The notes under the pieces: model-generated
Database searches by the model: none
The model's input: the letters and a program-made list of their open reading frames with translations, nothing else
Told to the model about the DNA's origin: nothing
Translations under genes and position numbers: made by a program
In this document: positions 9,367-17,545 of the stretch, piece by piece
How positions within the stretch are numbered: the first letter of the stretch is position 1
Layout of the letters: every line of letters starts with the position of its first letter
From: Haloarcula vallismortis ATCC 29715
Lineage (GTDB): Archaea > Halobacteriota > Halobacteria > Halobacteriales > Haloarculaceae
NCBI RefSeq assembly: GCF_000337775.1
Contig: NZ_AOLQ01000054.1
Coordinates: 1 to 64,000 of the forward strand
DNA: 64,000 nucleotides
Direction of reading: 5' to 3'

Positions 9367-10014
9367 ATGGCTGGTGACTCCGGTTGCAAAGTAGACGCGG
9401 TCATCGACAAGTACGCGTTGGCGTCGGCAGACCCAGTCTATGACTCGCTTGACGATGGCCTGCTCGCACGCTGGACTGGTGCTGATGACCGAACCGAAAT
9501 GGGGTATCGGTCGTTGACAGCGTGGTTCAACAAACGACTGCTGAAACAAGTCTATACTGAACACGGGCGGGACGCTCTCGATACCCGTATAGACAGCGAC
9601 TACGAGACGTTGCAGGGCAGCGACGACCTGCAACGAGACGAACTGATAGAGCGACTTCAGGCGACTGGCATTCCTGGTGCATCAATCCACGATGACATGG
9701 TTTCGTGGGGGACGATGCGAGCGCATCTCAACGACTGCCTGGACGGGGAAAAAGAGCCCCCGGAGGCGACAAAAAACTGGGAGCGCGAAAGCGTGGCAAC
9801 GGCTAAAGCTGTCGCCGAACGGAAGGCCGAAACGGCGCTGTCCTCGCTTGCGACGAAGGGTGATATTGACGGCGGTGACACGGCGGAGGTAGAGGCCCAG
9901 ATACAACTTGGATGCCCAGACTGTCCAACTCGTGTTCCGTTCGATGTCGCAGTTGAGCGTGGGTACGTCTGCAAGCAACACCGGAGCGCGAATCTGTCAG
10001 TACACAACTCATGA
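9367..10014 (+). CDS. rdfA: Rod-determining factor RdfA-like protein
   Basis: A 215-residue haloarchaeal protein that resembles the RdfA family, genetically linked to the rod cell shape in Haloferax. Residues 1-60 start with GCKVDAVIDKYAL and DDGLLARWTG, a helical segment typical of the family. Residues 135-165 form a charged helix. The C-terminus has a CPDC...CKQH pattern (residues 182-206) that looks like a small zinc site. The gene overlaps the SMC-related ATPase gene by ATGA, an arrangement also known in Haloferax, so the two products probably act together. The family assignment is from memory of sequence style and context. Whether this copy controls cell shape is inference. Confidence 0.7.
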   Translation: MAGDSGCKVDAVIDKYALASADPVYDSLDDGLLARWTGADDRTEMGYRSLTAWFNKRLLKQVYTEHGRDALDTRIDSDYETLQGSDDLQRDELIERLQATGIPGASIHDDMVSWGTMRAHLNDCLDGEKEPPEATKNWERESVATAKAVAERKAETALSSLATKGDIDGGDTAEVEAQIQLGCPDCPTRVPFDVAVERGYVCKQHRSANLSVHNS

Positions 10015-11801
10015 GCTGGGACATCGAAATCGAACGAATCGCGGGGATTCTTGACGGGTCGGCGACTATAGAGCCGGGACTGAACGTTGTCCGTGGCTCA
10101 AACTGGCAGGGAAAATCAAGCTTTGTCGAATCAATCAAGACAGCCCTCGGTACCTCTACTGAGCTGACCGAAGGAAAAGACGACGGTGCAGTGCATCTCG
10201 AAACGCCAACTGGTGTCTACGACGTGACGCTCAGCCGTGAGAACGGTACTGTGGTCCGGTACGGTGAGCCGTATCTTCGCGACGAGTACGACGTGATCCG
10301 CGCCGAACTGTTTGCGTGCTTGGACGAGCGAAACGATGTCCGTCGTGCTGTCCGGGCAGGAGAAAATCTCGAAGACGTGCTGTTGCGGCCGCTTGACTTC
10401 CAGAATATCGACTCACAGATCGAGACGTTACAGCGGGAGCGAGAACAGATCGAAACGGAACTCACGCAGGCCCGCGAAGCCAAAAAGCGGATCCCCATCG
10501 TTCAGGAGAAAGTGACACGACTGGAAGACGAGATTGAAGACTTGCGGACCAAACGCGAGACAATCGACAGCGAGGCAGGAAGCGACGACAGTTCCGAGTC
10601 GGTTCGCCGTCAGCTCAGTCAAGCACGGACTGAACAGAATCAGGCCGAAAACCGCGTTGAACGACTGGAACAAAGTATCGAGCGGACGGAACAGCGTCTC
10701 TCGGAGCGGCAGGATGCTCTCGATGCGCTCGAAATCCCGGAGTACAATGATATTGAGGACAAGCTTTCGGCGGCGCGGGAAAGTCTGTCACAAGTGGAGC
10801 GCGACGCCGAAGTGCTCCAGTCTGTGTACTCGGCCACCGAGATGGTACTCAGCGAAGACCGGCTTGACTTGCTTACCGAGGTAAAGCGCGATATCGACGG
10901 GGACACCGTCGCCTGTTGGACCTGTGGCAGTGAGACCACACGAGCAGATTTGGCTGCCAGACTGGATGCAGTCGGAAGCGAACTCACAGCGCTTCGGGCT
11001 CAGAAGGAGACCTACCGAGATACTGTCGAGGAACTGGAAACGCAGCGCGAGGAAATCAGTCAGGCTCGGCGGCGAAAGGCTGACCTGGAAGAAGACATCG
11101 CTGAGTTGCAGACGACACTGGCCGACCGTAAACAGAGCCTCGCGACAGCCAGAGACAGGCTCGAACAGGCTCAGGAGGACGTAGAGCGACTCTCCGATCA
11201 CGTTGATGCAGCCGTAGCTGAACTTTCGGATATTGAAAGTGAAATCAAGTACCGCGAGGCTGAACTCGAAGACACCGCCGACGAACTGGCACAACTGGAA
11301 ACGCGAGCCGATCGCGTCGACGCGCTGGAAACCGACCTCGAATCTGTGCGCGATGACCTCGCAGAACTACGGGGCCGGAAAGACCGAATCAAGCACGAGG
11401 CACGGGAAGCGTTCGACACGGCGATGCAGGACATCCTCTCCCGATTCGGAACAGGGTTCGAAACGGCTCGACTCACCGCTGACTTCGATATCGTGGTTGC
11501 TCGCGACGGCCAGGAAGCGAGCTTGGATGCCCTCAGCGAGGGGGAACTCGAACTCATCGGCTTTGTAGCTGCGCTGGCCGGCCGCCAGTCGTTCGATGTC
11601 GGCGACGCTGTCCCGCTCTTGCTCGTTGACGGGCTAGGCGGCCTTGATGACGACAACCTGCACACCCTTATTGAGTACTTGCAGCGGGGAACCGAGTATC
11701 TGGTATTTACTGCGTACCCGGAATACACCGCGTTCGATGGACGCGAGATCGACCCGACCCAGTGGACTGTTGCGAACGAGAAAGCGGCCTCGGCTGACTG
11801 A
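10011..11801 (+). CDS. Archaea-specific SMC-related (Sph/Rad50-like) coiled-coil ATPase
   Basis: A 596-residue ABC-type ATPase with SMC/Rad50 architecture. The N-terminal Walker A is GSNWQGKSS at residues 29-37. Coiled coils run at about 132-270 and 320-465 around a hinge carrying a zinc-hook-like CWTC (Cys302, Cys305). At the C-terminus are the signature LSEGE (508-512) and a Walker B-like LLLVDGLGGLDD (536-547). The Walker B Asp540 is followed by Gly, so the usual catalytic Glu is missing at the standard place. At about 600 residues it is half the size of true SMC proteins. It starts inside the rdfA stop codon (ATGA), so translation is coupled. Roles in chromosome organisation or cell shape are known or suspected for relatives. 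Confidence 0.85.
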   Translation: MSWDIEIERIAGILDGSATIEPGLNVVRGSNWQGKSSFVESIKTALGTSTELTEGKDDGAVHLETPTGVYDVTLSRENGTVVRYGEPYLRDEYDVIRAELFACLDERNDVRRAVRAGENLEDVLLRPLDFQNIDSQIETLQREREQIETELTQAREAKKRIPIVQEKVTRLEDEIEDLRTKRETIDSEAGSDDSSESVRRQLSQARTEQNQAENRVERLEQSIERTEQRLSERQDALDALEIPEYNDIEDKLSAARESLSQVERDAEVLQSVYSATEMVLSEDRLDLLTEVKRDIDGDTVACWTCGSETTRADLAARLDAVGSELTALRAQKETYRDTVEELETQREEISQARRRKADLEEDIAELQTTLADRKQSLATARDRLEQAQEDVERLSDHVDAAVAELSDIESEIKYREAELEDTADELAQLETRADRVDALETDLESVRDDLAELRGRKDRIKHEAREAFDTAMQDILSRFGTGFETARLTADFDIVVARDGQEASLDALSEGELELIGFVAALAGRQSFDVGDAVPLLLVDGLGGLDDDNLHTLIEYLQRGTEYLVFTAYPEYTAFDGREIDPTQWTVANEKAASAD

Positions 11802-11952
11802 GCCCCCCTCAAACCGTAATCCGATTACTGACGACGAGCCCTTGCTCGACTGCATACCTCTGATGTCTGAAATAGAATAGTTTTAGGCATAGTCTCAATT
11901 TTAGGGGGTTTATACAATGGAACTATAGACTATCGCACCGCAACCCAATCAT

Positions 11953-12777
11953 ATGGCGAATATACGGGTGAAAGACTGGACGAAAGAAAAACTACAGGGC
12001 ATACGGAACGCAGAGTCACATTCATCGTACGATTCGGTCATCAAAACACTACTGAAAGACCGGGAACTCGCGAAGTACGCAGACGATGACTCCAATACTG
12101 CGATAGACGAGTCGATCAAGTCACAGGATGCCGACATCGACAAGATGTTCGACGACCTGACTGTGCTGGCGGAACTGACTGGGAGCCACGACGACGTGTT
12201 GTTCCTGTGGTGTCCAAACTGCGGGAACGAACTCGTCCATCTCACGGTTGAGCGGCCGCTTGGCCGCTCCGTGTTCGAAATGGAGTGTCAGCGGTGTCTT
12301 ACCCATCTTGACAGCCAGGCCATCGTCGCTATCGAGCTGCGGTATCCACTCGAACAAAAGATGATTGAGGGACAGCTTCAGGCTGACCTCAAATCCTGCG
12401 TGGTGGATTACTGGGACCGGACACTGAAGGGAGTAACTACTGATACAGTCGAAACAGAGCCTTCCGCCGCCCGTCTCGTATGGCAGTTTGACCAGTATCA
12501 CAAGCAGTTCGACTGGGACTGGCCGACTGCTGTCCCGACTGTCAGTTTTGTCCCTGGTGTCACGTATCGCAACACTGCGACTGACGAGCGAATTGAGGCC
12601 GTCGAAGCTGTCACCGAGCACCGAAACGCATTGGACTCCTACAAAGTCAGACGCTCCACTGCAGGTGGCGATGTCATCTCGGACCAGCTTGACAGCAGTA
12701 CGATTGTCGACTGGATTGTCAATCGTGAACTGGTCGTTACTGAGCAGTCCATTGGAACGACCAAACTCACAACGTAG
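11953..12777 (+). CDS. RHH-like N-terminus plus zinc ribbon protein, paralogue 1
   Basis: A 274-residue protein of unknown function. Residues 1-45 (MANIRVKDWTKEKLQGIRN...SYDSVIKTLLKD) have the strand-helix-helix look of a ribbon-helix-helix DNA-binding domain. A zinc ribbon follows with Cys87, Cys90, Cys112 and Cys115 (CPNC...CQRC). The remainder is an uncharacterised domain with conserved CVVDYWDRTL and LVWQFDQYHKQF segments. It lies 151 bp after the SMC-related gene on the same strand. A close paralogue at 48802-49650 keeps all four cysteines at identical positions. Either DNA binding or a regulatory role is likely, but this is inference. Confidence 0.75.
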   Translation: MANIRVKDWTKEKLQGIRNAESHSSYDSVIKTLLKDRELAKYADDDSNTAIDESIKSQDADIDKMFDDLTVLAELTGSHDDVLFLWCPNCGNELVHLTVERPLGRSVFEMECQRCLTHLDSQAIVAIELRYPLEQKMIEGQLQADLKSCVVDYWDRTLKGVTTDTVETEPSAARLVWQFDQYHKQFDWDWPTAVPTVSFVPGVTYRNTATDERIEAVEAVTEHRNALDSYKVRRSTAGGDVISDQLDSSTIVDWIVNRELVVTEQSIGTTKLTT

Positions 12778-13016
12778 CGAATCATGAGGATAATCGCCCG
12801 GAGTATCGTTGGTGGAGCTGGCTGCCGCCCAGAACACGGTTGGCGGGAGCCGAGATGAGCGGCAGGGTAGATCTCTCTGAAAGCGCCTATCTCTCCCGGC
12901 TTAATTCTGAATTATGTACAATATCTCGGGTATAGTGATGCATCCCTCAGATTATGTGCCAAGATGGGTTTGGTATTAATTAGAAAAATAGGAATACTTT
13001 GAATACCCTCTCGTAA

Positions 13017-13025
13017 TATATATAA
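13017..13025 (+). promoter_or_regulatory. TATA element of the NadE-like gene
   Basis: TATATATAA is the best archaeal TATA box in this gap. With the usual 25-30 nt spacing, transcription would start around 13047, just before the short open frame at 13053. Confidence 0.5.
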
Positions 13026-13052
13026 GGTGTATCGAGGCTACGGAAGACACCC

Positions 13053-13106
13053 ATGACGTTTGTCGACAACAGTTATACGACACTAGTGACCTACGTTGCA
13101 GTATGA
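13053..13106 (+). CDS. Possible 17-residue leader peptide
   Basis: ATG-initiated frame of 17 codons (MTFVDNSYTTLVTYVAV) placed where a leaderless transcript from the TATA box at 13017-13025 would begin. It ends 76 nt before the NadE-like start. It could be a regulatory upstream frame or simply chance; there is no comparative evidence here. Confidence 0.25.
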   Translation: MTFVDNSYTTLVTYVAV

Positions 13107-13165
13107 TTAGGTTGGTTGGCTACGAGCGTTTCGGCAGTCGCATCTCCGAGCGTACCCTAAGTAGC

Positions 13166-13179
13166 GGAGGAGGAGAGAG
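13166..13179 (+). promoter_or_regulatory. Strong Shine-Dalgarno site deciding a GTG start
   Basis: GGAGGAGGAGAGAG ends 3 nt before the GTG at 13183, with GGAGG cores 9-12 nt upstream of it. Most genes in this window appear leaderless, so this extended purine run is unusual and supports the GTG as the true start. Confidence 0.7.
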
Positions 13180-13182
13180 TCC

Positions 13183-14031
13183 GTGAGTAAATCGACGCAC
13201 CCGCACACGCTCAAACTCCCGCGCGAGGAACACGGGTTGGCGACATCGACTGCGGCGACCAGACGGATACAGGGCATTCTCCCAGCGTTTCTGGAAAAGA
13301 AGCTCATCGATGCGGGGGCCAATGGACTGGTTGTTCCGCTCGACGGCAGTGTCGAATCGACGGTTGCGGCGGCGCTGGCCGTTGACGGCATCGGGGCCGA
13401 CTACGTGACCGGACTGGTGATGCCGGTACAGCTAAGCGACGAAGGACCTGCCCGGACGGCTGAAACCGTCGCGTCGCTGCTTGACATCGACTGCCACCGA
13501 CTCCATCTGCAGCCAGTGCTTACGGCGTTCCGACGAGTCGTTGGTGCGACCGGTGAGCCGACCGATGACCTCGTGGCGATGCAAAACGCCGGCGAGCGAT
13601 TTCGGATGGCGTGTAAGTACTACGTCGCAAACACCAGAAACGAACTCGTCGTCGGGACGGTCTCCCGGACTGACCGGCTGCTGGGCTCCGTTGCGAAACA
13701 CGGTGAAAACGGCGTAGACCTGTCGCTGTTTGGCGATCTCTACCGGACTGAGATCGAGGCCGTGGCTGCTGCGCTCGCGGTCCCATCGGACCTCCTCGAG
13801 CAGTCCTCACATCCAGTGGAGCACACTGGTGCAACTGATGCGGCGGAACTGGGCATAGACCAGCAAGCTCTCGATAGCATCCTCCACTTCGCGATTGATA
13901 GGGGCTATTCCGCGTCGATGGTGGCCGAGAAAGTCGGTGTTGACGAACCTGTCGTTGAGCGTACGATTCAGTGGTGTGCCAGTACGCGCCACAAGCGACA
14001 CACGCCACCAAAGCCTTCGATGGATAGCTGA
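13183..14031 (+). CDS. NAD synthase (NadE) family protein with altered P-loop
   Basis: A 282-residue member of the NadE/adenine-nucleotide alpha-hydrolase fold, which in true NadE amidates deamido-NAD using ATP. Family features are visible: the P-loop strand (residues 49-61), QNAGERFRMACKYYVANTRNELVVGTVSRTD at about 126-160 and GENGVDLSLFGDLYRTEIEAVAAAL near 168-195. The P-loop reads LDGSVEST (53-60) where the family has LSGGxDSS, so the PP-motif Gly-Gly and Asp are changed. The length matches archaeal NadE. It is probably a divergent paralogue, either with a different substrate or inactive as NAD synthase. The start is GTG behind a strong ribosome binding site. Confidence 0.75.
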   Translation: MSKSTHPHTLKLPREEHGLATSTAATRRIQGILPAFLEKKLIDAGANGLVVPLDGSVESTVAAALAVDGIGADYVTGLVMPVQLSDEGPARTAETVASLLDIDCHRLHLQPVLTAFRRVVGATGEPTDDLVAMQNAGERFRMACKYYVANTRNELVVGTVSRTDRLLGSVAKHGENGVDLSLFGDLYRTEIEAVAAALAVPSDLLEQSSHPVEHTGATDAAELGIDQQALDSILHFAIDRGYSASMVAEKVGVDEPVVERTIQWCASTRHKRHTPPKPSMDS

Positions 14032-14176
14032 CACTCTCGTCTGTAGACCTGTGGTGTATTTCGCCACCCCAAAGGCCGCAAAACTCACGCAACAGGTCCG
14101 GCCAACAGTATGAGCCAAAACGTTGTGTTTCTGTGAGCAAAGCAGTTAACAGCTATACTCCGCGACTCTCACACCC

Positions 14177-14374
14177 ATGCAGGCCGACCCCGAGGAGATA
14201 ATCGACACCGGCGACAGGCTACTGTCCGAGTATCCTGAACTGTTTACTGAGCAGTACGAGACAAACACTCGTCTCGTTCAGCGACTTGCCAGCGTGGATT
14301 CGTTTCGTACCCAGACCCGACTCACCAGATACATCACCCGCGAGAAACGGACACGAAACGGCCCGAAAACATGA
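14177..14374 (+). CDS. Divergent ribosomal protein S17e-like protein
   Basis: A 65-residue protein with the S17e pattern: a first helix ending in LLSEYPELFTEQYETNTRLVQRL (compare LLERYPDxFxxDFExNKxxVxEL in archaeal S17e), then SVDS...TRLTRYITREKRT where S17e has IESKxVRNRIAGYITRKK. The basic N-terminal residues of S17e are replaced by MQADPEEI. Archaea normally carry one S17e gene elsewhere, so this copy may be a specialised or moonlighting paralogue. A TATA-like element (agctatac, about 14147-14155) lies about 25 nt upstream, consistent with a leaderless transcript. Confidence 0.65.
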   Translation: MQADPEEIIDTGDRLLSEYPELFTEQYETNTRLVQRLASVDSFRTQTRLTRYITREKRTRNGPKT

Positions 14375-14386
14375 CGCTATCGCGAA

Positions 14387-14414
14387 CCACACGCGCCACA
14401 CGGCGTGCCACACG
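14387..14414. promoter_or_regulatory. Triple CCACACG repeat upstream of a deaminase gene
   Basis: CCACACG occurs at 14387-14393, 14396-14402 and 14408-14414, and two of the copies are preceded by G (GCCACACG). The cluster lies 52-80 bp upstream of the TATA box at 14466. The same octamer or its complement recurs at other promoters of this island, so it may bind a common regulator. Confidence 0.5.
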
Positions 14415-14465
14415 TCTGTGCCCTGCTTGTCTGCACCCGGCGGTCGCCCCGATATGAGGGCCTTC

Positions 14466-14471
14466 TTTATA
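14466..14471 (+). promoter_or_regulatory. TATA box of the 14494 deaminase
   Basis: TTTATA centred 25-26 nt before the ATG at 14494, the spacing of a leaderless haloarchaeal transcript. It supports that ATG as start. Confidence 0.6.
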
Positions 14472-14493
14472 CAGAGACGGTCTTGCAGAACGT

Positions 14494-15828
14494 ATGCTAC
14501 TCACTGGGACTGTCGTTGCGGATTCTGAGACTGTCCTGCCGGACGGGGCGGTCGTCGTCTCCGGGGACCGTATCGAGGCTGTGGGTTCCCGGGACGAACT
14601 CGAATCGCAGTACGCCGACCACGAACACCAGTCCTACGACGTGCTGTTGCCGGGACTCGTCGGCGGCCACATCCATTCGGTACAGAGTCTCGGCCGCGGC
14701 ATTGCCGATGACACTGAACTGCTCGACTGGCTGTTCGACTACATTCTGCCGATGGAGGCCTCCCTGACCGCCGAGGAGATGGAGGTTGCGGCGAAACTGG
14801 GCTATCTGGAAATGATCGAAACCGGGACGACGACATGTATCGACCACCTGTCGGTCGCCCACGCGGACCGCGCCTTCGAAGCGGCGGGCGAAATCGGTAT
14901 CCGCGGCGTGCTCGGCAAGGTGTTGATGGACCAGCGCTCCCCGGACGGCCTGTTAGAGGAGACACAGGCCGCACTGGACGAGTCCGAGCAACTCATTCAG
15001 CAGTATCACGGTGCCTACGACGACCGGATCCGATACGCTGTCACCCCGCGCTTTGCCGTCTCCTGTAGCGAGGCTTGCCTTCGCGGCGCACGCGAACTTG
15101 CGGACAAATACGACGGCGTCCGCATCCACACTCACGCCAGTGAGAACCAGAGCGAGATCGAGACAGTGAAAGAGGACACTGGGATGCGCAACATTCACTG
15201 GCTCGACGAGGTGGGTCTCACCGGCGAGGATGTCGTCCTTGCACACTGCGTCTGGACCGACGAAAGTGAGCGCGAGGTCCTCGCAGAGACGGGGACACAC
15301 GTCACACACTGTCCGTCATCGAATATGAAACTCGCCAGCGGAATCGCGCCCATCTGGGACTATCGCGACCGCGGCATCAACGTCGCTATCGGAAACGACG
15401 GGCCGCCCTGTAACAACACGCTCGACGCATTCACCGAGATGCGACAGGCGAGCCTCCTCCAGAAGGTCGACCAGCTAGACCCGACGGTGACGCCGGCGGC
15501 CGAGATCTTCGAGATGGCGACGGTCAACGGCGCGAAAGCTGCTGGCTTCGACGAGCTGGGAGCGATTCGGGAGGGATGGCGCGCCGACATCGTCGGCCTG
15601 GATACGGACCTCACGCGGGCGACGCCGCTGCACGACGTGCTCTCCCATCTGGTGTTTGCGGCACATGGCGACGACGTTCGATTCACGATGGTCGACGGAA
15701 ACGTGCTCATGGAACACGGCGACGTAACCACTATCGACGCCGACGCCGTTCGCTCTCAGGCCTCGACGATGGGGCTAGAGATGGATCTCGAAGACGAACG
15801 CACGTCCGCACAGGAACAGAAGCCCTGA
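14494..15828 (+). CDS. Metal-dependent amidohydrolase (MTA/SAH-guanine deaminase type)
   Basis: A 444-residue TIM-barrel amidohydrolase of the chlorohydrolase/deaminase subgroup, which removes an amino group from purines or related rings. Metal ligands and catalytic residues are visible: HIH in VGGHIHSVQSLGRG (about 56-60), HTHASENQSEIE near 209, HCVWTDESE near 246 (conserved His), and IGNDGPPCNNTLDAF near 300 (catalytic Asp). The N-terminal beta-sandwich begins at residue 1 (LLTGTVVADSETVLPDGAVVVSGDRI). The context of xanthine-dehydrogenase-type genes suggests guanine or another aminopurine as substrate, but S-adenosylhomocysteine-type substrates cannot be excluded. A second deaminase of the same group lies at 46188-47486. 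Confidence 0.85.
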   Translation: MLLTGTVVADSETVLPDGAVVVSGDRIEAVGSRDELESQYADHEHQSYDVLLPGLVGGHIHSVQSLGRGIADDTELLDWLFDYILPMEASLTAEEMEVAAKLGYLEMIETGTTTCIDHLSVAHADRAFEAAGEIGIRGVLGKVLMDQRSPDGLLEETQAALDESEQLIQQYHGAYDDRIRYAVTPRFAVSCSEACLRGARELADKYDGVRIHTHASENQSEIETVKEDTGMRNIHWLDEVGLTGEDVVLAHCVWTDESEREVLAETGTHVTHCPSSNMKLASGIAPIWDYRDRGINVAIGNDGPPCNNTLDAFTEMRQASLLQKVDQLDPTVTPAAEIFEMATVNGAKAAGFDELGAIREGWRADIVGLDTDLTRATPLHDVLSHLVFAAHGDDVRFTMVDGNVLMEHGDVTTIDADAVRSQASTMGLEMDLEDERTSAQEQKP

Positions 15829-15852
15829 GAGCTGTTGTCTCTCGCCCGAGTG

Positions 15853-16731
15853 TTAGCCGAGCCGCGTCCGTAACCGAGCGCCGAGCCAGTCGTTCGTGAC
15901 GACCAGCACAAACACGGCGACGATGGCGGTCGAGAGCTTCCCGTACTGCAACCGCTGAATAGTGATGACGAGATAGTACCCGACGCCGCCCGCACCCACG
16001 AACCCAAGGATGGCGGCCGACCGGACGGTGCACTCCCAGCGGTACAGCGTGTACGATGCGACTGTGGGCGTCACCTGTGGGACCATCCCGTGACAGACCG
16101 CCTGCAGGCGCGTCGCGCCACTCCCGGCAACTGCCTCGGTCGTCATCGGGTCCGTGTCTTCGAGGAAATCAGCGTACAGCTTTCCGAGGACACCGGCGTT
16201 GTGAACCGCCAGCGCGAGCACACCTGCAAACGGGCCGAGACCGATAGCGGTGACGAACAGGAATCCCCAGACGATGCCGGGGACAGAGCGCAGGAAGCTG
16301 AGTACGGTTCGGCTAGCGTGATAGAGCCCGCGCCCGACGGCGATACGGCTGGCTGAGGCGTTCCTGTACAGCGGGCCGCGATGGGTGACGGTGGCGGCAC
16401 TGGTCAGACCGAGTGGGACGGCAAGTACGACAGCGAGCGAGGTCCCGACAACGCTGATAGCCAATGTCTCGACGACAGCCCACAGCAGACCGTCTCGAAG
16501 ACTTCGTCCCAGCAGGTATTCACGGCTACTCTCCGGAGGGATACCCTCGGCGACGAATGCGACCATCTGCTCGCGAGCCCCGGCGGCGAACAGGGCCATC
16601 GGGTCCACTTCGGCGATCCACGCCGCGACGGCCAGTATGACACAGCCGCCGAGTAGTGTCGTGAGCTGGCGTTTCGACAGTCCGGGAGCAGCGTGCTGGG
16701 CAGCGTCTGGCCCGCTATATTTCTCAGACAT
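15853..16731 (-). CDS. phnE: PhnE-like ABC transporter permease
   Basis: A 292-residue inner-membrane permease of a phosphonate/phosphate-type importer. It has about six hydrophobic segments and the BPD permease domain from residue 80 on. The EAA-like loop reads [30 protein letters not shown] (conserved EA..AxGAxxxQ....VxPQ). The start at 16731 overlaps the ATPase stop as ATGTCTGA. A longer frame upstream would run deep into the ATPase gene and is unlikely. With the ATPase and binding protein it forms a three-gene operon in the order D-C-E. No C-P lyase or phosphonatase gene is in the window, so the cargo could be phosphate, phosphite, phosphonate or something else. Confidence 0.85.
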   Translation of the reverse strand: MSEKYSGPDAAQHAAPGLSKRQLTTLLGGCVILAVAAWIAEVDPMALFAAGAREQMVAFVAEGIPPESSREYLLGRSLRDGLLWAVVETLAISVVGTSLAVVLAVPLGLTSAATVTHRGPLYRNASASRIAVGRGLYHASRTVLSFLRSVPGIVWGFLFVTAIGLGPFAGVLALAVHNAGVLGKLYADFLEDTDPMTTEAVAGSGATRLQAVCHGMVPQVTPTVASYTLYRWECTVRSAAILGFVGAGGVGYYLVITIQRLQYGKLSTAIVAVFVLVVTNDWLGARLRTRLG

Positions 16732-17545
16732 ACCGCGGAACCGGAGCCCCGCCCTCCTTTTTCGCCCCCGTTCGCTCGGCGTCGGTATTCGGTGTGGATG
16801 CGCCCGCTGCAAAGAGGGCTTCCAGTTGCTCGTCGGCCACCGCTGATGCGGGCGCATCAAACTTGATACGGCCGCCAGCCACGCCGACAATCCGCTCGAA
16901 GTGCTCCAGTGCTATGTGAACATCGTGGAGGACGGTGATCAGCAGCTCCCCGTCTATGGCGGCGTCGAGCACGTCGATAATGTTCTGACGGGAGCTGGGG
17001 TCGAGGTTCGCCGTCGGCTCATCGGCCAACACGACCTCGGCATCCTGCATGAGAGCACGTGCGAAGGCGACCCGCTGGCGTTCGCCGGCACTCAACGATT
17101 TCACGGGGACATCGGCCCGTTCGACTAGCCCGACGGCATCGAGGCGTTCGAGCGCTGGCTCTGGGTATCTGGGGAGCAGTGGTTCGATGAAGCCACGGAG
17201 CCAGGACAGGCCTCCGATTTGCCCAGTCAGGACATTCGACAATACCGTCCGCCGGTCGACGAGCGTTTCCCCTTGATACGCAAGCGTCGCAGCCGAACCC
17301 GTAACGGTGCTCCCGTTGAACGTCACTGTGCCTGCGTTGGGACGTAACGTGCCGGCTGCCAGTCTGAGGAGCGTGGTCTTGCCGGCGCCCGACGGGCCGA
17401 TGACGGCGACCCGTTCACCGGGAGCCAAACTGAGCGAGACATCCCGCACCGCGACGTTCTCCCCGAATCGCTTGGTGACACTGTCGAAGACGAGTCCGTG
17501 CCCTGACTGCTGTTTCTCCGACTGTGCCGTGTGCTCGTTTTTCAC
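16724..17545 (-). CDS. phnC: PhnC-like ABC transporter ATP-binding protein
   Basis: A 273-residue ATPase energising the adjacent PhnE-like permease. Motifs: Walker [10 protein letters not shown] (about 54-62), Q-loop [13 protein letters not shown], signature LSAGERQR (about 150), Walker [15 protein letters not shown] and the H-loop HDVHIALEH. The GTG start overlaps the TGA of the binding-protein gene (GTGA) and the stop overlaps the permease start, so all three are translationally coupled. Confidence 0.9.
   Translation of the reverse strand: MKNEHTAQSEKQQSGHGLVFDSVTKRFGENVAVRDVSLSLAPGERVAVIGPSGAGKTTLLRLAAGTLRPNAGTVTFNGSTVTGSAATLAYQGETLVDRRTVLSNVLTGQIGGLSWLRGFIEPLLPRYPEPALERLDAVGLVERADVPVKSLSAGERQRVAFARALMQDAEVVLADEPTANLDPSSRQNIIDVLDAAIDGELLITVLHDVHIALEHFERIVGVAGGRIKFDAPASAVADEQLEALFAAGASTPNTDAERTGAKKEGGAPVPRYV

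Larger units (their letters stand above)
12778..13182. other. Gap with promoter and leader of the NadE-like gene
   Basis: About 400 bp. The left half is A+T-rich with no gene. The right half holds a strong TATA element at 13017-13025, a short open frame at 13053-13106 and a strong ribosome binding site at 13166-13179, each listed separately. The transcript is expected to start near 13047, giving a leader of about 135 nt, long for a haloarchaeon. Confidence 0.5.

Noticed and set aside
15853-16890. A longer start for the PhnE-like permease
   Set aside because: It would overlap the ATPase gene by 167 bp; the Met at 16731 fits the usual short overlap.
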